Shown piece after piece: positions 32,901 through 41,208 of a DNA stretch of 64,000 nucleotides. The position numbers were made by a program, and so were the translations under genes. Position 1 is the first letter of the stretch. Each line of letters starts with the position of its first letter. Origin of the DNA: Streptomyces curacoi (GTDB lineage Bacteria > Actinomycetota > Actinomycetes > Streptomycetales > Streptomycetaceae); the NCBI RefSeq assembly GCF_001513975.1, contig NZ_KQ947993.1, forward strand, positions 1 through 64,000. The letters run 5' to 3'. The notes beneath the pieces were generated by a model. It searched no databases and was not told where the DNA came from. It saw nothing but the letters and a program-made list of their open reading frames with translations.

Positions 32901-35188
32901 CGGGTACGGCCCTCCTGGTCTCGGTGGGCGACGCCCTGACGGCCCCGGGCGGGCGCCGGCTGCCAGGCCCGCAGCCGCAGGCTGTTGCCCACCACGAGCA
33001 GGGAGCTCACCGACATGGCGACCGCCGCGACCATGGGGTTGAGCAGCCCGACCATGGCGAGCGGCACGGTCACCACGTTGTAGCCGAAGGCCCACAGCAG
33101 ATTGACGCGGATCGTGCCCAGGGTGCGCCGGGCGAGCCGTACCGCGTCCGCCAGGGCCTCGATGTCGCCGCGCACCAGGGTGACGTCGGCGGCCCCGATC
33201 GCGACGTCCGTGCCGGTGCCCATGGCGATCCCGAGGTCGGCTCCGGCCAGCGCCGCCGCATCGTTGACGCCGTCGCCGACGACCGCGACCCGGCGGCCCC
33301 GCTCCCTCAGCCGCCGTACGAGGTCGCCCTTGTCCTCGGGTGTGCAGCGCGCGTGCACCTCCTCGATGCCGAGCGCAGCGGCGACCGCGCGGGCCGGCGC
33401 CTCGCGGTCCCCGGTGGCGAGCACAGGGTGCACGCCGAGGCGCCGCAGCCGGTCCACGGCCCGATAGCTGCCGGGGCGTACGACGTCCCCGATCCCGATC
33501 AGCGCCTCCGCCGCCCCGTCGACACGGACGAGGACCGGCGTATGGGCGGCAGCCTCCGCCGCCCGGAGCGCGTCCGCCAGTTCCGTGGGCAACTCACCCT
33601 CCGGAGCCAGGACTTCGACCAGCCTGCCCCCGACCCGGCCGCGCACACCCCGGCCCGCTTCCGCGTGGAAGTCACGCACTTCGGGCAACGGCCCCTGCCC
33701 GGACAGGGTCCGGCGGGCGTACGCGACGACCGCGCGGCCCAGCGGGTGCTCCGAGCCCTGCTCCACCGCCCCGGCCAGGCGCAGCACGGCTTCCGCGCCG
33801 AGCCCGCCGGGCACGGCCGTGACACGGGTGACGCTCATGTGCCCGGAGGTGAGCGTGCCGGTCTTGTCGAGGACGACCGTGTCGATGTGCTGGAGCCCCT
33901 CCAGGGCCTGTGGGCCCCGGACCAGGACGCCGAGCTGGGCGCCGCGCCCGGTGGCGGCCATCAGCGCCGTCGGGGTCGCCAGGCCCAGCGCGCAGGGGCA
34001 CGCCACGACCAGTACGGCCACACACGCGGTGATCGCCGCCTGCGGATCCGCCCCGGCGCCGAGCCAGAACCCGAGCACGGTGACGGCCAGCGCCAGCACC
34101 ACGGGCACGAACACCCCGGCCACGGCGTCGGCCAGCCGCTGCGCCCGCGCCTTCCCGGCCTGGGCCTCCGTCACCAGCCGTGTGATCCGCGCGAGCTGCG
34201 TGTCCGCGCCCACGGCCGTGGCCCGGACGAGCAGCAGCCCGCCCGCGTTGACGGCACCGCCCACCACCGCCGAGCCCGGCCCGGCCTCGACGGGCTCGCT
34301 CTCCCCGGTGACCAGCGACAGGTCCACGGCGGAGTTGCCCTCCACCACCTCGCCGTCGGTGGCGATGCGCTCGCCGGGCCGCACGACGAAGACCCGGCCG
34401 ACCGTCAACTCCTCGACGGGGACAAGGCGTTCGGTGCCGCCGTCGCGTACCGACACTTCCCTGACGGCCAGCCGCGCCAGCGAGCGCAGCGCAGCGCCGG
34501 TGCCGCGGCGCGCCCGGGCCTCCAGGAACCGGCCGGCCAGCACGAACAGCGGGACGCCGACGGCCGCTTCGAGGTACAGGTGCGCGACACCGTCCGGGGC
34601 GGAGGGCAGCAGGCTGAACGGCATCCGCATCCCGGGCGCGCCCGCGCCGCCCAGGAACAGCGCGTACGCCGACCAGGAGAACGACGCCACCACGCCCAGG
34701 GACACCAGGGTGTCCATGGTCGCCGTCGAGTGCCGCAGCCCGCGCAGGGCCCGCAGATGGAACGGCCGCGCGCTCCACACGGCGACCGGCGCGGCCAGCA
34801 CGAAGCAGAGCCACTGCCAGTTGCGGAACTGCCAGGCGGGCACCATGGACAGCACGAGCACCGGCACCGCGAGCAGCGCGGTGACCAGCAGCCGGTCCCG
34901 CTCCCGCCGGACGCCCTCGGACCCCTCCTCGGCCGGGCGCTCCCGCTTCCTGGGCGGCGCGGGCAGCGCGGCCGTGTATCCGGCCTGTTCCACCGTCGCC
35001 ACGAGTTCCTCCGGGCGGAGGTCCGGCGGATGGCTGACCCGGGCGCGTCCGGTGGCCAGATTGACCGTGGCGGTCACGCCCTCCAGCCTGGCGAGTTTCT
35101 TCTCCACCCGGCGGACACAGGCCGCGCAGGTCATCCCGCCGACGGTCAGGTCGGTGACGGTCACCGGGGGTGCCGGTTCGATGGCCAT
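32897..35188 (-). CDS. copA: Cu(I)-translocating P1B-type ATPase
   Basis: This 763-residue heavy-metal P-type ATPase has an N-terminal HMA domain with GMTCAAC (18-24) and a TM6 CPC motif (397-399, in VACPCALGLATPTAL). The actuator is TGES, the phosphorylation site DKTGTLT, the P1B signature SEHPLG, and the hinge GDGVNDAAAL. The CPC plus C-terminal NLLWAFGYN and MSVSSLLVVGNSLRL segments mark the Cu(I) (P1B-1) subgroup. It moves Cu(I) out of the cytoplasm, for detoxification or to load extracytoplasmic cuproproteins. Its start overlaps the stop of the small Met/His protein by one base, and its stop overlaps the PCuAC start. Confidence 0.92.
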   Translation of the reverse strand: MAIEPAPPVTVTDLTVGGMTCAACVRRVEKKLARLEGVTATVNLATGRARVSHPPDLRPEELVATVEQAGYTAALPAPPRKRERPAEEGSEGVRRERDRLLVTALLAVPVLVLSMVPAWQFRNWQWLCFVLAAPVAVWSARPFHLRALRGLRHSTATMDTLVSLGVVASFSWSAYALFLGGAGAPGMRMPFSLLPSAPDGVAHLYLEAAVGVPLFVLAGRFLEARARRGTGAALRSLARLAVREVSVRDGGTERLVPVEELTVGRVFVVRPGERIATDGEVVEGNSAVDLSLVTGESEPVEAGPGSAVVGGAVNAGGLLLVRATAVGADTQLARITRLVTEAQAGKARAQRLADAVAGVFVPVVLALAVTVLGFWLGAGADPQAAITACVAVLVVACPCALGLATPTALMAATGRGAQLGVLVRGPQALEGLQHIDTVVLDKTGTLTSGHMSVTRVTAVPGGLGAEAVLRLAGAVEQGSEHPLGRAVVAYARRTLSGQGPLPEVRDFHAEAGRGVRGRVGGRLVEVLAPEGELPTELADALRAAEAAAHTPVLVRVDGAAEALIGIGDVVRPGSYRAVDRLRRLGVHPVLATGDREAPARAVAAALGIEEVHARCTPEDKGDLVRRLRERGRRVAVVGDGVNDAAALAGADLGIAMGTGTDVAIGAADVTLVRGDIEALADAVRLARRTLGTIRVNLLWAFGYNVVTVPLAMVGLLNPMVAAVAMSVSSLLVVGNSLRLRAWQPAPARGRQGVAHRDQEGRTR

Positions 35189-35394
35189 CAGCCGCCGCTC
35201 CCGTGCCGCATGTCCATGTCCCGCATGTCCCCTGTGTCCCTGCCGCCGCCGTCGCCGCCGCTCGTCGTCGGGCGGTGCATGCCGGGCGCGACGGGACCGG
35301 CGGCGGCTCCGACGGCGTACGACACCGTGAAGATCAGGGCGAGCAGCAGCAGGAACCCGCAGAGGGCGGGCGGCACGAGTGGGGGTTCTTTCAT
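35188..35394 (-). CDS. Small single-pass membrane protein with Met/His tail
   Basis: This 68-residue protein starts at an ATG five bases after AGGAGG. A Pro-rich N-terminus leads into one transmembrane helix (about 10-30, PALCGFLLLLALIFTVSY), then an extracytoplasmic tail ending with Asp, Met, His and Arg repeats (GDMRDMDMRHGSGG, plus GMHRP). The tail looks like a copper ligand cluster. Its stop overlaps the start of the Cu(I)-ATPase (TGATG), so the two are made together; it may accept or hand over copper at the ATPase exit. No named family is recognised. Confidence 0.75.
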   Translation of the reverse strand: MKEPPLVPPALCGFLLLLALIFTVSYAVGAAAGPVAPGMHRPTTSGGDGGGRDTGDMRDMDMRHGSGG

Positions 35395-35464
35395 CAACGG
35401 CCTCCTGACGCATGTACCGCTACAGGAGTCGGGCGCGCAGGGCAGGGAGTTCCCGGCCGTCCTC

Positions 35465-36190
35465 TCAGGAGGCCCCGCCGCGACGGCTCCTGAGCCACCA
35501 CGCCCCGGCGCCGAGCACGACGACGGCCGCGCCAATGCCGAGCGGCAGGGCGATCGGCAGGCCGTCGTCGCCCTCCGTGGCGTCGGTCGCGGCCTCCGCC
35601 GAGGGGGTGGACGGTGCGCGGGTCGACGGTGCGGGCGTCGTGGGCTCCTCGGTGGGAGTGGGGCTCACGGTCTTCGCGCCGGGTGCGGCGGGCTTCAGTT
35701 CCAGCCGGGGCGCGGGATGGCCGTGCCCGTGGCCGTCGCCGCCGCTGTCCTCGTCCAGTTCGATCCAGCGGTCCACCCGGCCGTCACTGTAGGTCTGGAG
35801 GGTCTTGAAGACGAGCGTCTCGGCGTCGGGCAACTGCCGTACGGTGACGACGTACTCGGCGTCCTGCCCGACCGGGAGCTTCGGCCCGGACACCGTGTAG
35901 CCACGACCGGTGGGGGCGAGCTTCCAGCCCTCGGGGCCCTCCTTGTAGGTGATGTCGTCCGGGGTGATGCCCTCGGGCAGGATCACCTCCAGCTCGCTGA
36001 TCCCCGCCGATCCGGACTCCGACTCCGCGGTGAAGGTGAGCGCGACGTTCCGGTCGAGCGCCCGAGCGCCCTCCGCCTCGACCTCGGCGTGCGCCGCGGC
36101 CGGTCCCGCGAAGGCCACGGCGGCCGTGCAGGCGACCGCGGTGAGGGCGCCGGTACGGCGCAGGACGCGGGTCAGGGTGGGGCGGGGCAC
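35465..36190 (-). CDS. ycnI: YcnI-type copper-binding protein (DUF1775)
   Basis: This 241-residue exported protein has a GTG start eight bases after GAGGGAG. The signal peptide (about 1-28, ending AGPAAA) leaves a mature N-terminus HAEVEAEG, and YcnI proteins coordinate copper with this first His. The conserved YcnI domain follows (ISELEVILPEGITPDDI, AEYVVTVRQLPDAETLVFKT). Then come a His-rich GHGHGHP stretch, a Thr/Pro linker and one C-terminal transmembrane helix with an arginine-rich end. It is a membrane-anchored extracytoplasmic copper chaperone heading the copper block. Confidence 0.9.
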   Translation of the reverse strand: MPRPTLTRVLRRTGALTAVACTAAVAFAGPAAAHAEVEAEGARALDRNVALTFTAESESGSAGISELEVILPEGITPDDITYKEGPEGWKLAPTGRGYTVSGPKLPVGQDAEYVVTVRQLPDAETLVFKTLQTYSDGRVDRWIELDEDSGGDGHGHGHPAPRLELKPAAPGAKTVSPTPTEEPTTPAPSTRAPSTPSAEAATDATEGDDGLPIALPLGIGAAVVVLGAGAWWLRSRRGGAS

Positions 36191-36246
36191 GTGTGACTCC
36201 CTCGTACCGGGGGTGTGGTCGCTGCATTCAAGCGCAGATGACAGTC

Positions 36247-36846
36247 TCAACGCGAGGGGCCCTCGTGGTGACGATGGAGGAGGCAGGAGGCGACCACGAC
36301 GAAGGGCCACAGGGACTGAAGGGCCGTCACAAGGCGTTCGGCGACACCGGCGGCACCGCCCTGATGCATTTCGATCATGAACCAGGCCGCGCCGACGACC
36401 ATGAGAGCGGTCGCCGTGAGTGAGGGGACGGGCCGGAGCCCCCAGGGTGCGGCGCCGCGGCGATCGGCGGCCAGCACCGGCCACACCGCAAGCAGGACGA
36501 AGGCGACCGCGGCGACCGAACCGTGGCGCAGGGAGCCCCCACTGCTCGGCGGCGGGATCAGCGCCACCACCAACGCCGCGACTCCTCCGGCGCCCAGCGC
36601 CGCGCGCCCGGGCAGCGCGGCCGGCCGCAGCCCCAGGGCGGTGAGCACGTGGCAGACGCCCAGGGCGGCCAGCGCCGCGGTCATCACCCAGAATCCCGCA
36701 GCGCCGTAGGCCGCGAGCACGCTGATCGTCTGTGTGGCGGGGTCGTATGCGGGCCCTTCCAGCGACGCCGCGAACGTCCAGCCGCCGATCAGCGCCACAG
36801 GCGCGCAGCCCGACGAGAGCAAGGCCCACCCAGGCACGAGTCGCAT
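36247..36846 (-). CDS. DUF998-like integral membrane protein
   Basis: This protein of about 199 residues has six predicted membrane helices, with the DUF998 opening LLSSGCAPVALIGGWTFAASLEGPAYDPATQTISVLAAYGAAGFWVM and further hydrophobic blocks to WPFVVVASCLL. The ATG at 36846 (MRLVPGWALL) is preferred to 36891. It is on the same strand as, and just upstream of, the YcnI gene (56-bp gap). It may belong to the copper block or simply adjoin it. Its function is unknown. Confidence 0.75.
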   Translation of the reverse strand: MRLVPGWALLSSGCAPVALIGGWTFAASLEGPAYDPATQTISVLAAYGAAGFWVMTAALAALGVCHVLTALGLRPAALPGRAALGAGGVAALVVALIPPPSSGGSLRHGSVAAVAFVLLAVWPVLAADRRGAAPWGLRPVPSLTATALMVVGAAWFMIEMHQGGAAGVAERLVTALQSLWPFVVVASCLLHRHHEGPSR

Positions 36847-37162
36847 CAAGCAACCGTAGAGCGACCGAATCGCCTCAACTGTGACGTACACACCGCCAAC
36901 CGGATCCCGGATCCCTCGCCGTCAAACCCCCGTGCACACAAGGACACCGGTATGGGGCGCGACCCCTCGACCAGTCATGCGGCGTTCGAACATCCCGGCC
37001 GGAAGCGCCAGCCTGCGCCAGCCCACGCCACCCCTTCCGGCACATAGAAATATCCACCAGCATGAATGGCCCTGAACGGGCCGGCGTGGTCAGCGAGGTC
37101 CCAGGGCTGCTTCGCCCTGCCCACGCCGGTGCCGGCAGAGCCGCGAGTGCTGGGGGTAGGAC

Positions 37163-37633
37163 ATGCAGGGCACCATGGGGAAGCAGGCCGTCGAGTGGCT
37201 CGCCGCCGCCGCCACGGATCCTCGGTCGTGCAAACGGCAGTGGGACCAGGGCGCGGACGCGGTCCTGCTGGAGGCCGGGCGGCTCTGGGACGTGCTCAGC
37301 GTCCCCGAGCAGCTGGGCCTGAGCGCCCTGGCACACCTGAGACGTACGCGGCGGCGGGCGTCGGGCCCCGTCCTGGTGAACTGCGGGGCGCGCAGAGTGG
37401 GCTTCTTCCTCCCGCCCGATCCGGCCGGCGAATGGATCGGACCCGGTGTGCGCCATGTCGGCAGGGGCTCATGGGTCGCCGTACCGCCGCCCCACCGGTG
37501 CGCCGGGTGGCGCCTGGAATGGCTGCTGCCACCCGACGGGACCGGCGCCCTGTACGACCCGGACGTCATGGAGCTGGCGTTGCGCGAGGCCGACGGCGCC
37601 TGCGCCGCCCTCGCGCGCGTCAGTCGGTCCTGA
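37163..37633 (+). CDS. Hypothetical protein, paralogue of 38601-39161
   Basis: This 156-residue cytoplasmic-looking protein belongs to a family I do not recognise. It shares a clear pattern with the product of 38601-39161: EWLAAA near the N-terminus, LLEAGRLWDVLSVPEQLGL, RRVGFFLPP, WIGPGVRHVGRGSWV, LLPPDGTGALYDPDVMELAL. The two are paralogues with the same domain from end to end. An alternative start at 37175 gives MGKQAVEW. Its 3' end overlaps the convergent gene 37620-38024 by 14 bp. No motif reveals chemistry; the conserved Trp/Gly/Pro pattern suggests a small folded domain. Confidence 0.75.
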   Translation: MQGTMGKQAVEWLAAAATDPRSCKRQWDQGADAVLLEAGRLWDVLSVPEQLGLSALAHLRRTRRRASGPVLVNCGARRVGFFLPPDPAGEWIGPGVRHVGRGSWVAVPPPHRCAGWRLEWLLPPDGTGALYDPDVMELALREADGACAALARVSRS

Positions 37634-38024
37634 GCGGATCGACCACGCTGACGCGTCCGCTGCTCCCGCTCCACTCCCACACGCGTACCGGCCCGGAAAG
37701 GCCCCGGGGGACGACGACGGCCGGCACGCGCTCGGTCGCCTCGACGCGCCGCCCGCCGGTCGGTTCGGCGTCAGCGGCCCGCGTCAGGCCGGTGAACGGG
37801 CCGACCGCCCGGAAGGTGACGGCCCGCCCTTGGCCGTCGGCGCCGACACCGGGCTCCCACCAGGGGTCACGGCGCCCTGGAACCGCACGGCCCTTGGCGT
37901 GCCACTCCGCGACCAGCGCCGCATAGATCGACGGCTGGCCCCGAACGCCGGTGACCGGTACGACGTACGACAGGGGTGCGGCATCGCTTCCGAGGACACG
38001 CCGCGCCGGCTCAGTGCTGTCCAT
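37620..38024 (-). CDS. Hypothetical protein
   Basis: This protein of about 134 residues starts at the ATG at 38024 (MDSTEPARRVLGSD); a longer frame to 38180 is less plausible by codon pattern. It has an N-terminal APLSYVVPVTGVRG and a C-terminal segment RVPAVVVPRGLSGPVRVWEWSGSSGRVSVV, with no signal peptide or membrane helix. It lies on the opposite strand between the two paralogous genes. The family is not recognised, and no clear Shine-Dalgarno is seen. Confidence 0.55.
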   Translation of the reverse strand: MDSTEPARRVLGSDAAPLSYVVPVTGVRGQPSIYAALVAEWHAKGRAVPGRRDPWWEPGVGADGQGRAVTFRAVGPFTGLTRAADAEPTGGRRVEATERVPAVVVPRGLSGPVRVWEWSGSSGRVSVVDPLRTD

Positions 38025-38165
38025 GCCGGGGCAACGCCGAGGTGTGCGCCGGTGGTACGCCGGCCGCCCCTGCCACCACCCAGTCGAGTGAGCCCATCCC
38101 CCAAATGGCCCCATGACGTGCTCGACCCACACGTCCGCCCTCGATCGAGACAGGAGCCGCTTGCC

Positions 38166-38363
38166 ATGGACGGCCGACACGACGTCGCCTTCTTCCCGAG
38201 CTTCCGGAACGCCGACGACGACACCGAGGACCCCGCCGACTGCCCGTGGTGCGCCGCGCTGGGCGCGTCGACCCTGCCGCCGACGGCACAGCCGTCCAGG
38301 CCACAGGGACGACGGTATGACCCCTACGTCTCAGGAGCCCCGTACGACGGCGACGACTGGTGA
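38166..38363 (+). CDS. Small acidic protein with a CPWC motif
   Basis: This 65-residue protein starts at an ATG nine bases after AGGAG. It is acidic (NADDDTEDPADC, GAPYDGDDW) and carries CPWC (about residue 25), a CxxC pair that could bind a metal or be redox active. No longer domain is present and no family is recognised. It lies between the two paralogous hypothetical genes. Confidence 0.5.
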   Translation: MDGRHDVAFFPSFRNADDDTEDPADCPWCAALGASTLPPTAQPSRPQGRRYDPYVSGAPYDGDDW

Positions 38364-38600
38364 GGCGGACCCGCCCCCGGTGCGGGCCTGCGCAGGCCGG
38401 CTCGGGGGCGCGCGCTCCGCATATATCTGCCTGTTTGGTGCGCGGGCGCTCGCCCCATACGGGGAATTGAACTCCGGCCGTATGGCCGCCGTACCTGGCA
38501 CCCGGTGCACTGATGCATCAACCGGTCATCCGGGGTGATGAGGGACGGACGGCCGCACGGCGGCCGTGTCGGTCGTCGGCGCACCACAGGGAGGCTCTTT

Positions 38601-39161
38601 ATGGCACTCACGGAGTGGACGAGGTCAATGGAGTGGCTGGCCGCAGCGTCGGAGGATCCCGGCGCCTGTAAACACGAGTGGCAGAACGGCAGTACCGGCG
38701 TCACGCTCCTGGAGGCCGGAAGGTTCTGGGACGTGCTGATCGTGCCGGAGGAGCTCGGGCTGCGCGTCGCCGACCTCATGGAGGAGCTGACGCCGCTCGA
38801 TCCCGGCCCCTGTCTGCTGGACGCCCGGCGCCGTCGCGTGGGATTCCTGCTGCCCCCGGAGCCGCAGACCCTGTGGATCGGCACCGGTGTGCGCCTTCTC
38901 GGCGCCGGAACATGGATCACCGCTCCCGCCCCGCACTGCCGCTGGGGCGCGCTGCGCTGGCTCGTCCCGCCGGACGGCACCGGCACCCTGAACATGCCGG
39001 AGGTCCTGGAAGTGGCCCTGCAGCGCTGCGCGAGCGAACTGTCCCGCCTCCAGGGCCGCTGCGCGCCCGCGGCACACGGCCGGACGGCACCGGACGAGAT
39101 GCCGGGCAGCGATCCGCGGATGGTGCGCCAGTGCGCGGCGGGGGCAGGCGTACGCCGGTGA
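38601..39161 (+). CDS. Hypothetical protein, paralogue of 37163-37633
   Basis: This 186-residue protein starts at an ATG seven bases after GGGAGG. Residues 8-150 match the upstream paralogue's pattern (MEWLAAASEDPGACKHEW, TLLEAGRFWDVLIVPEELGL, RRRVGFLLPPEPQTLWIGTGVRLLGAGTWI, LVPPDGTGTLNMPEVLEVAL). It adds a C-terminal tail of about 35 residues rich in Ala, Arg and Pro. There is no signal peptide. The pair probably arose by duplication. Function is unknown, and it is followed by the convergent yjbQ gene after 53 bp. Confidence 0.75.
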   Translation: MALTEWTRSMEWLAAASEDPGACKHEWQNGSTGVTLLEAGRFWDVLIVPEELGLRVADLMEELTPLDPGPCLLDARRRRVGFLLPPEPQTLWIGTGVRLLGAGTWITAPAPHCRWGALRWLVPPDGTGTLNMPEVLEVALQRCASELSRLQGRCAPAAHGRTAPDEMPGSDPRMVRQCAAGAGVRR

Positions 39162-39214
39162 CCGGCCCGCCCGCCCCGGAGCCCACCCCGGCCCCGCCCC
39201 GCTCGCGCGCCCGC

Positions 39215-39637
39215 TCAGCCCAGGAAGCTCAGTCGTACCTGCCGGTTGGGGTTGTCCTTGTTGGTGTCCACGAGGCACACGGACTGCCATGTGCCGAGCT
39301 CCAGCCGCCCGCCCAGCACGGGCAGCGTCGCGTGCGGCGGGACGATGGCCGGGAGGACGTGGTCGCGGCCGTGGCCGGGGCTGCCGTGGCGGTGCTGCCA
39401 GCGGTCGTCGGCGGGGAGGAGGGTGTGCAGGGCGGTCAGGAGGTCGTCGTCGCTGCCGGCGCCCGTCTCGATGATGGCGACGCCGGCCGTCGCGTGCGGC
39501 ACGAAGACGTTCAGCAGGCCGTCGCGGCCCCCGGCCGCCTCCCGCAGGAAGGCCTCGCAGTCGCGGGTGAGGTCCACGACCCGCTCCGCGGAGCCGGAGG
39601 CGATGTTCAGAACTCGGGTGGTGAAGGCGTCTGACAT
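39215..39637 (-). CDS. yjbQ: YjbQ-family protein (secondary thiamine-phosphate synthase-like)
   Basis: This 140-residue protein of the UPF0047/YjbQ family has the conserved blocks LLNVFVPHATAGVAIIETG, RHGSPGHGRDHVLPAIVPP and LELGTWQSVCLVDTN. Homologues show weak thiamine-phosphate synthase activity, but the physiological role is unsettled. The ATG at 39637 is used; one at 39646 would add three residues. It is a single gene convergent with the paralogue at 38601. Family identity is firm, function is not. Confidence 0.88.
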   Translation of the reverse strand: MSDAFTTRVLNIASGSAERVVDLTRDCEAFLREAAGGRDGLLNVFVPHATAGVAIIETGAGSDDDLLTALHTLLPADDRWQHRHGSPGHGRDHVLPAIVPPHATLPVLGGRLELGTWQSVCLVDTNKDNPNRQVRLSFLG

Positions 39638-39988
39638 GCCTTCCATCCTCGCCCATCCGCCGGGCTCCACAGGCGAGGGGGCGGCCAGGGGGTGGTCGGG
39701 CGGTGACACGCCAGGTCCGCTTCACGAGACGCCGTTGACCGTCGCCGCGCCATCTGGCGACTTTCCGTGGCATGTTGCTTCAGCCCTGCTCACCACGCAC
39801 GGTCACATCGACCTGCTGCGGGTGGCCTCCGCCGCGTGTCGCCGCGGCTGCTGACGCCCGCCTTCTCTTTTCCCCTGTGCTTTCTCCGCGGACCCGCCCG
39901 GTCTTGACGCCCGCTGCTTGTCGCGGGCGGGCGCTGATCTCCGGGCGCCTCGGGGAAGATCCTCGCCACCTCGGCAGTTAGTAGAAGC

Positions 39989-41074
39989 GTGAACAATATC
40001 GAGGTGGGCGAGGAAGTCGACGTAGTCGTCATAGGCGCCGGACAGGCCGGACTGTCCAGCGCCTATCACCTGCGACGCAACAGTTTCGAGCCCGACCGCG
40101 ACTTCGTCGTGCTCGACCACTCCCCCGGCCCGGGGGGTGCCTGGCAGTTCCGGTGGCCGTCCTTGACATACGGCAAGGTGAACGGGATGCACTCGCTGCC
40201 CGGCATGGAGCTGACCGACGCCGATCCGGGGCGGCCGTCGTCCGAGGTCATCACCGAGTACTTCGACCGCTACGAGCGCACCTTCGACCTGCGCGTCCGG
40301 CGCCCCGTCGACGTACGCGCCGTACGCGAGGGCCCTGACGGGCGGCTGCTCGTCGAGAGCTCGGCCGGGACCTGGGCGACGCGGGCGCTGATCAACTCGA
40401 CCGGCACCTGGGACCGGCCCTTCTGGCCGCGCTACCCCGGTCAGGAGACGTTCCGGGGGCGGCAGTTGCACACCGCCCAGTACCCCGGTCCGGAGGAGTT
40501 CGCCGGGCAGCGGGTCGTCGTGGTGGGCGGCGGGATCTCGGGCATCCAGCATCTGCTGGAGATCGCCCGGTACGCGGCCGCCACGACATGGGTCACCCGG
40601 CGTCCGCCCGTCTTCCGCGAGGGGCCGTTCGACGAGGGGGCGGGCCGGGCGGCGGTCGCGCTCGTCGAGGAGCGGGTCCGGCAGGGTCTGCCGCCGAAGA
40701 GCGTCGTCTCCGTCACGGGACTGCCTCTGAACGACGCCGTCCGGCAGGGCCTGGCCGACGGGGTTCTGGACCGGCGGCCCATGTTCGACCGGATCACCCC
40801 GGACGGGGTGGAGTGGAACGACGGGCGACATGTGAACGCCGACGTCATCCTGTGGGCGACCGGCTTCCGGGCCGCCATCGATCACTTGGCCGCGCTGCGC
40901 CTGCGCGAGCCGGGCGGCGGAATCCGGGTGGAGGGGACGCGCGCGGTCGCCGATCCCCGGCTCCACCTGGTCGGCTACGGCCCCTCAGCCAGCACGATCG
41001 GCGCCAACCGGGCCGGGCGCGCGGCCGTACGGGACATCAGGCGGTTGCTGGCCGAGGAGTCGGTCGCGGCGTAG
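39989..41074 (+). CDS. FMO-like NAD(P)/FAD-dependent oxidoreductase
   Basis: This 361-residue flavoprotein has two dinucleotide-binding folds. The FAD motif is VVVIGAGQAGLSSAYHL (about 12-28) and the NAD(P) motif VVVVGGGISGIQHL (about 172-185), with the typical ATGFRAAIDHL block near the C-terminus. The pattern is that of the YhiL/CzcO-type flavin monooxygenases. The GTG start at 39989 has no strong Shine-Dalgarno. It is a single gene, convergent with mltG. The substrate cannot be deduced. Its relatives are sometimes annotated as cation-efflux-linked, which is not evidence for metal transport. Confidence 0.85.
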   Translation: MNNIEVGEEVDVVVIGAGQAGLSSAYHLRRNSFEPDRDFVVLDHSPGPGGAWQFRWPSLTYGKVNGMHSLPGMELTDADPGRPSSEVITEYFDRYERTFDLRVRRPVDVRAVREGPDGRLLVESSAGTWATRALINSTGTWDRPFWPRYPGQETFRGRQLHTAQYPGPEEFAGQRVVVVGGGISGIQHLLEIARYAAATTWVTRRPPVFREGPFDEGAGRAAVALVEERVRQGLPPKSVVSVTGLPLNDAVRQGLADGVLDRRPMFDRITPDGVEWNDGRHVNADVILWATGFRAAIDHLAALRLREPGGGIRVEGTRAVADPRLHLVGYGPSASTIGANRAGRAAVRDIRRLLAEESVAA

Positions 41075-41208
41075 CGCTCCGCCGGGTCGGGCCGCCGGGT
41101 GGTGCCGCGCTACGTCGTCGGTCGTCTGCGGCGCCGTCCAGGCTGGTCGCGCGGTTCCCCGCGTCCCTTGAGGGCGTTGCCGGAGCGCCACCCCGATGGG
41201 CCGCCGGA

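Noticed and set aside
39989..41074. Metal efflux (CzcO-type) function for the flavoprotein
   Set aside because: Such names come from annotation transfer; the sequence shows only FAD and NAD(P) binding folds and no transport or metal features.
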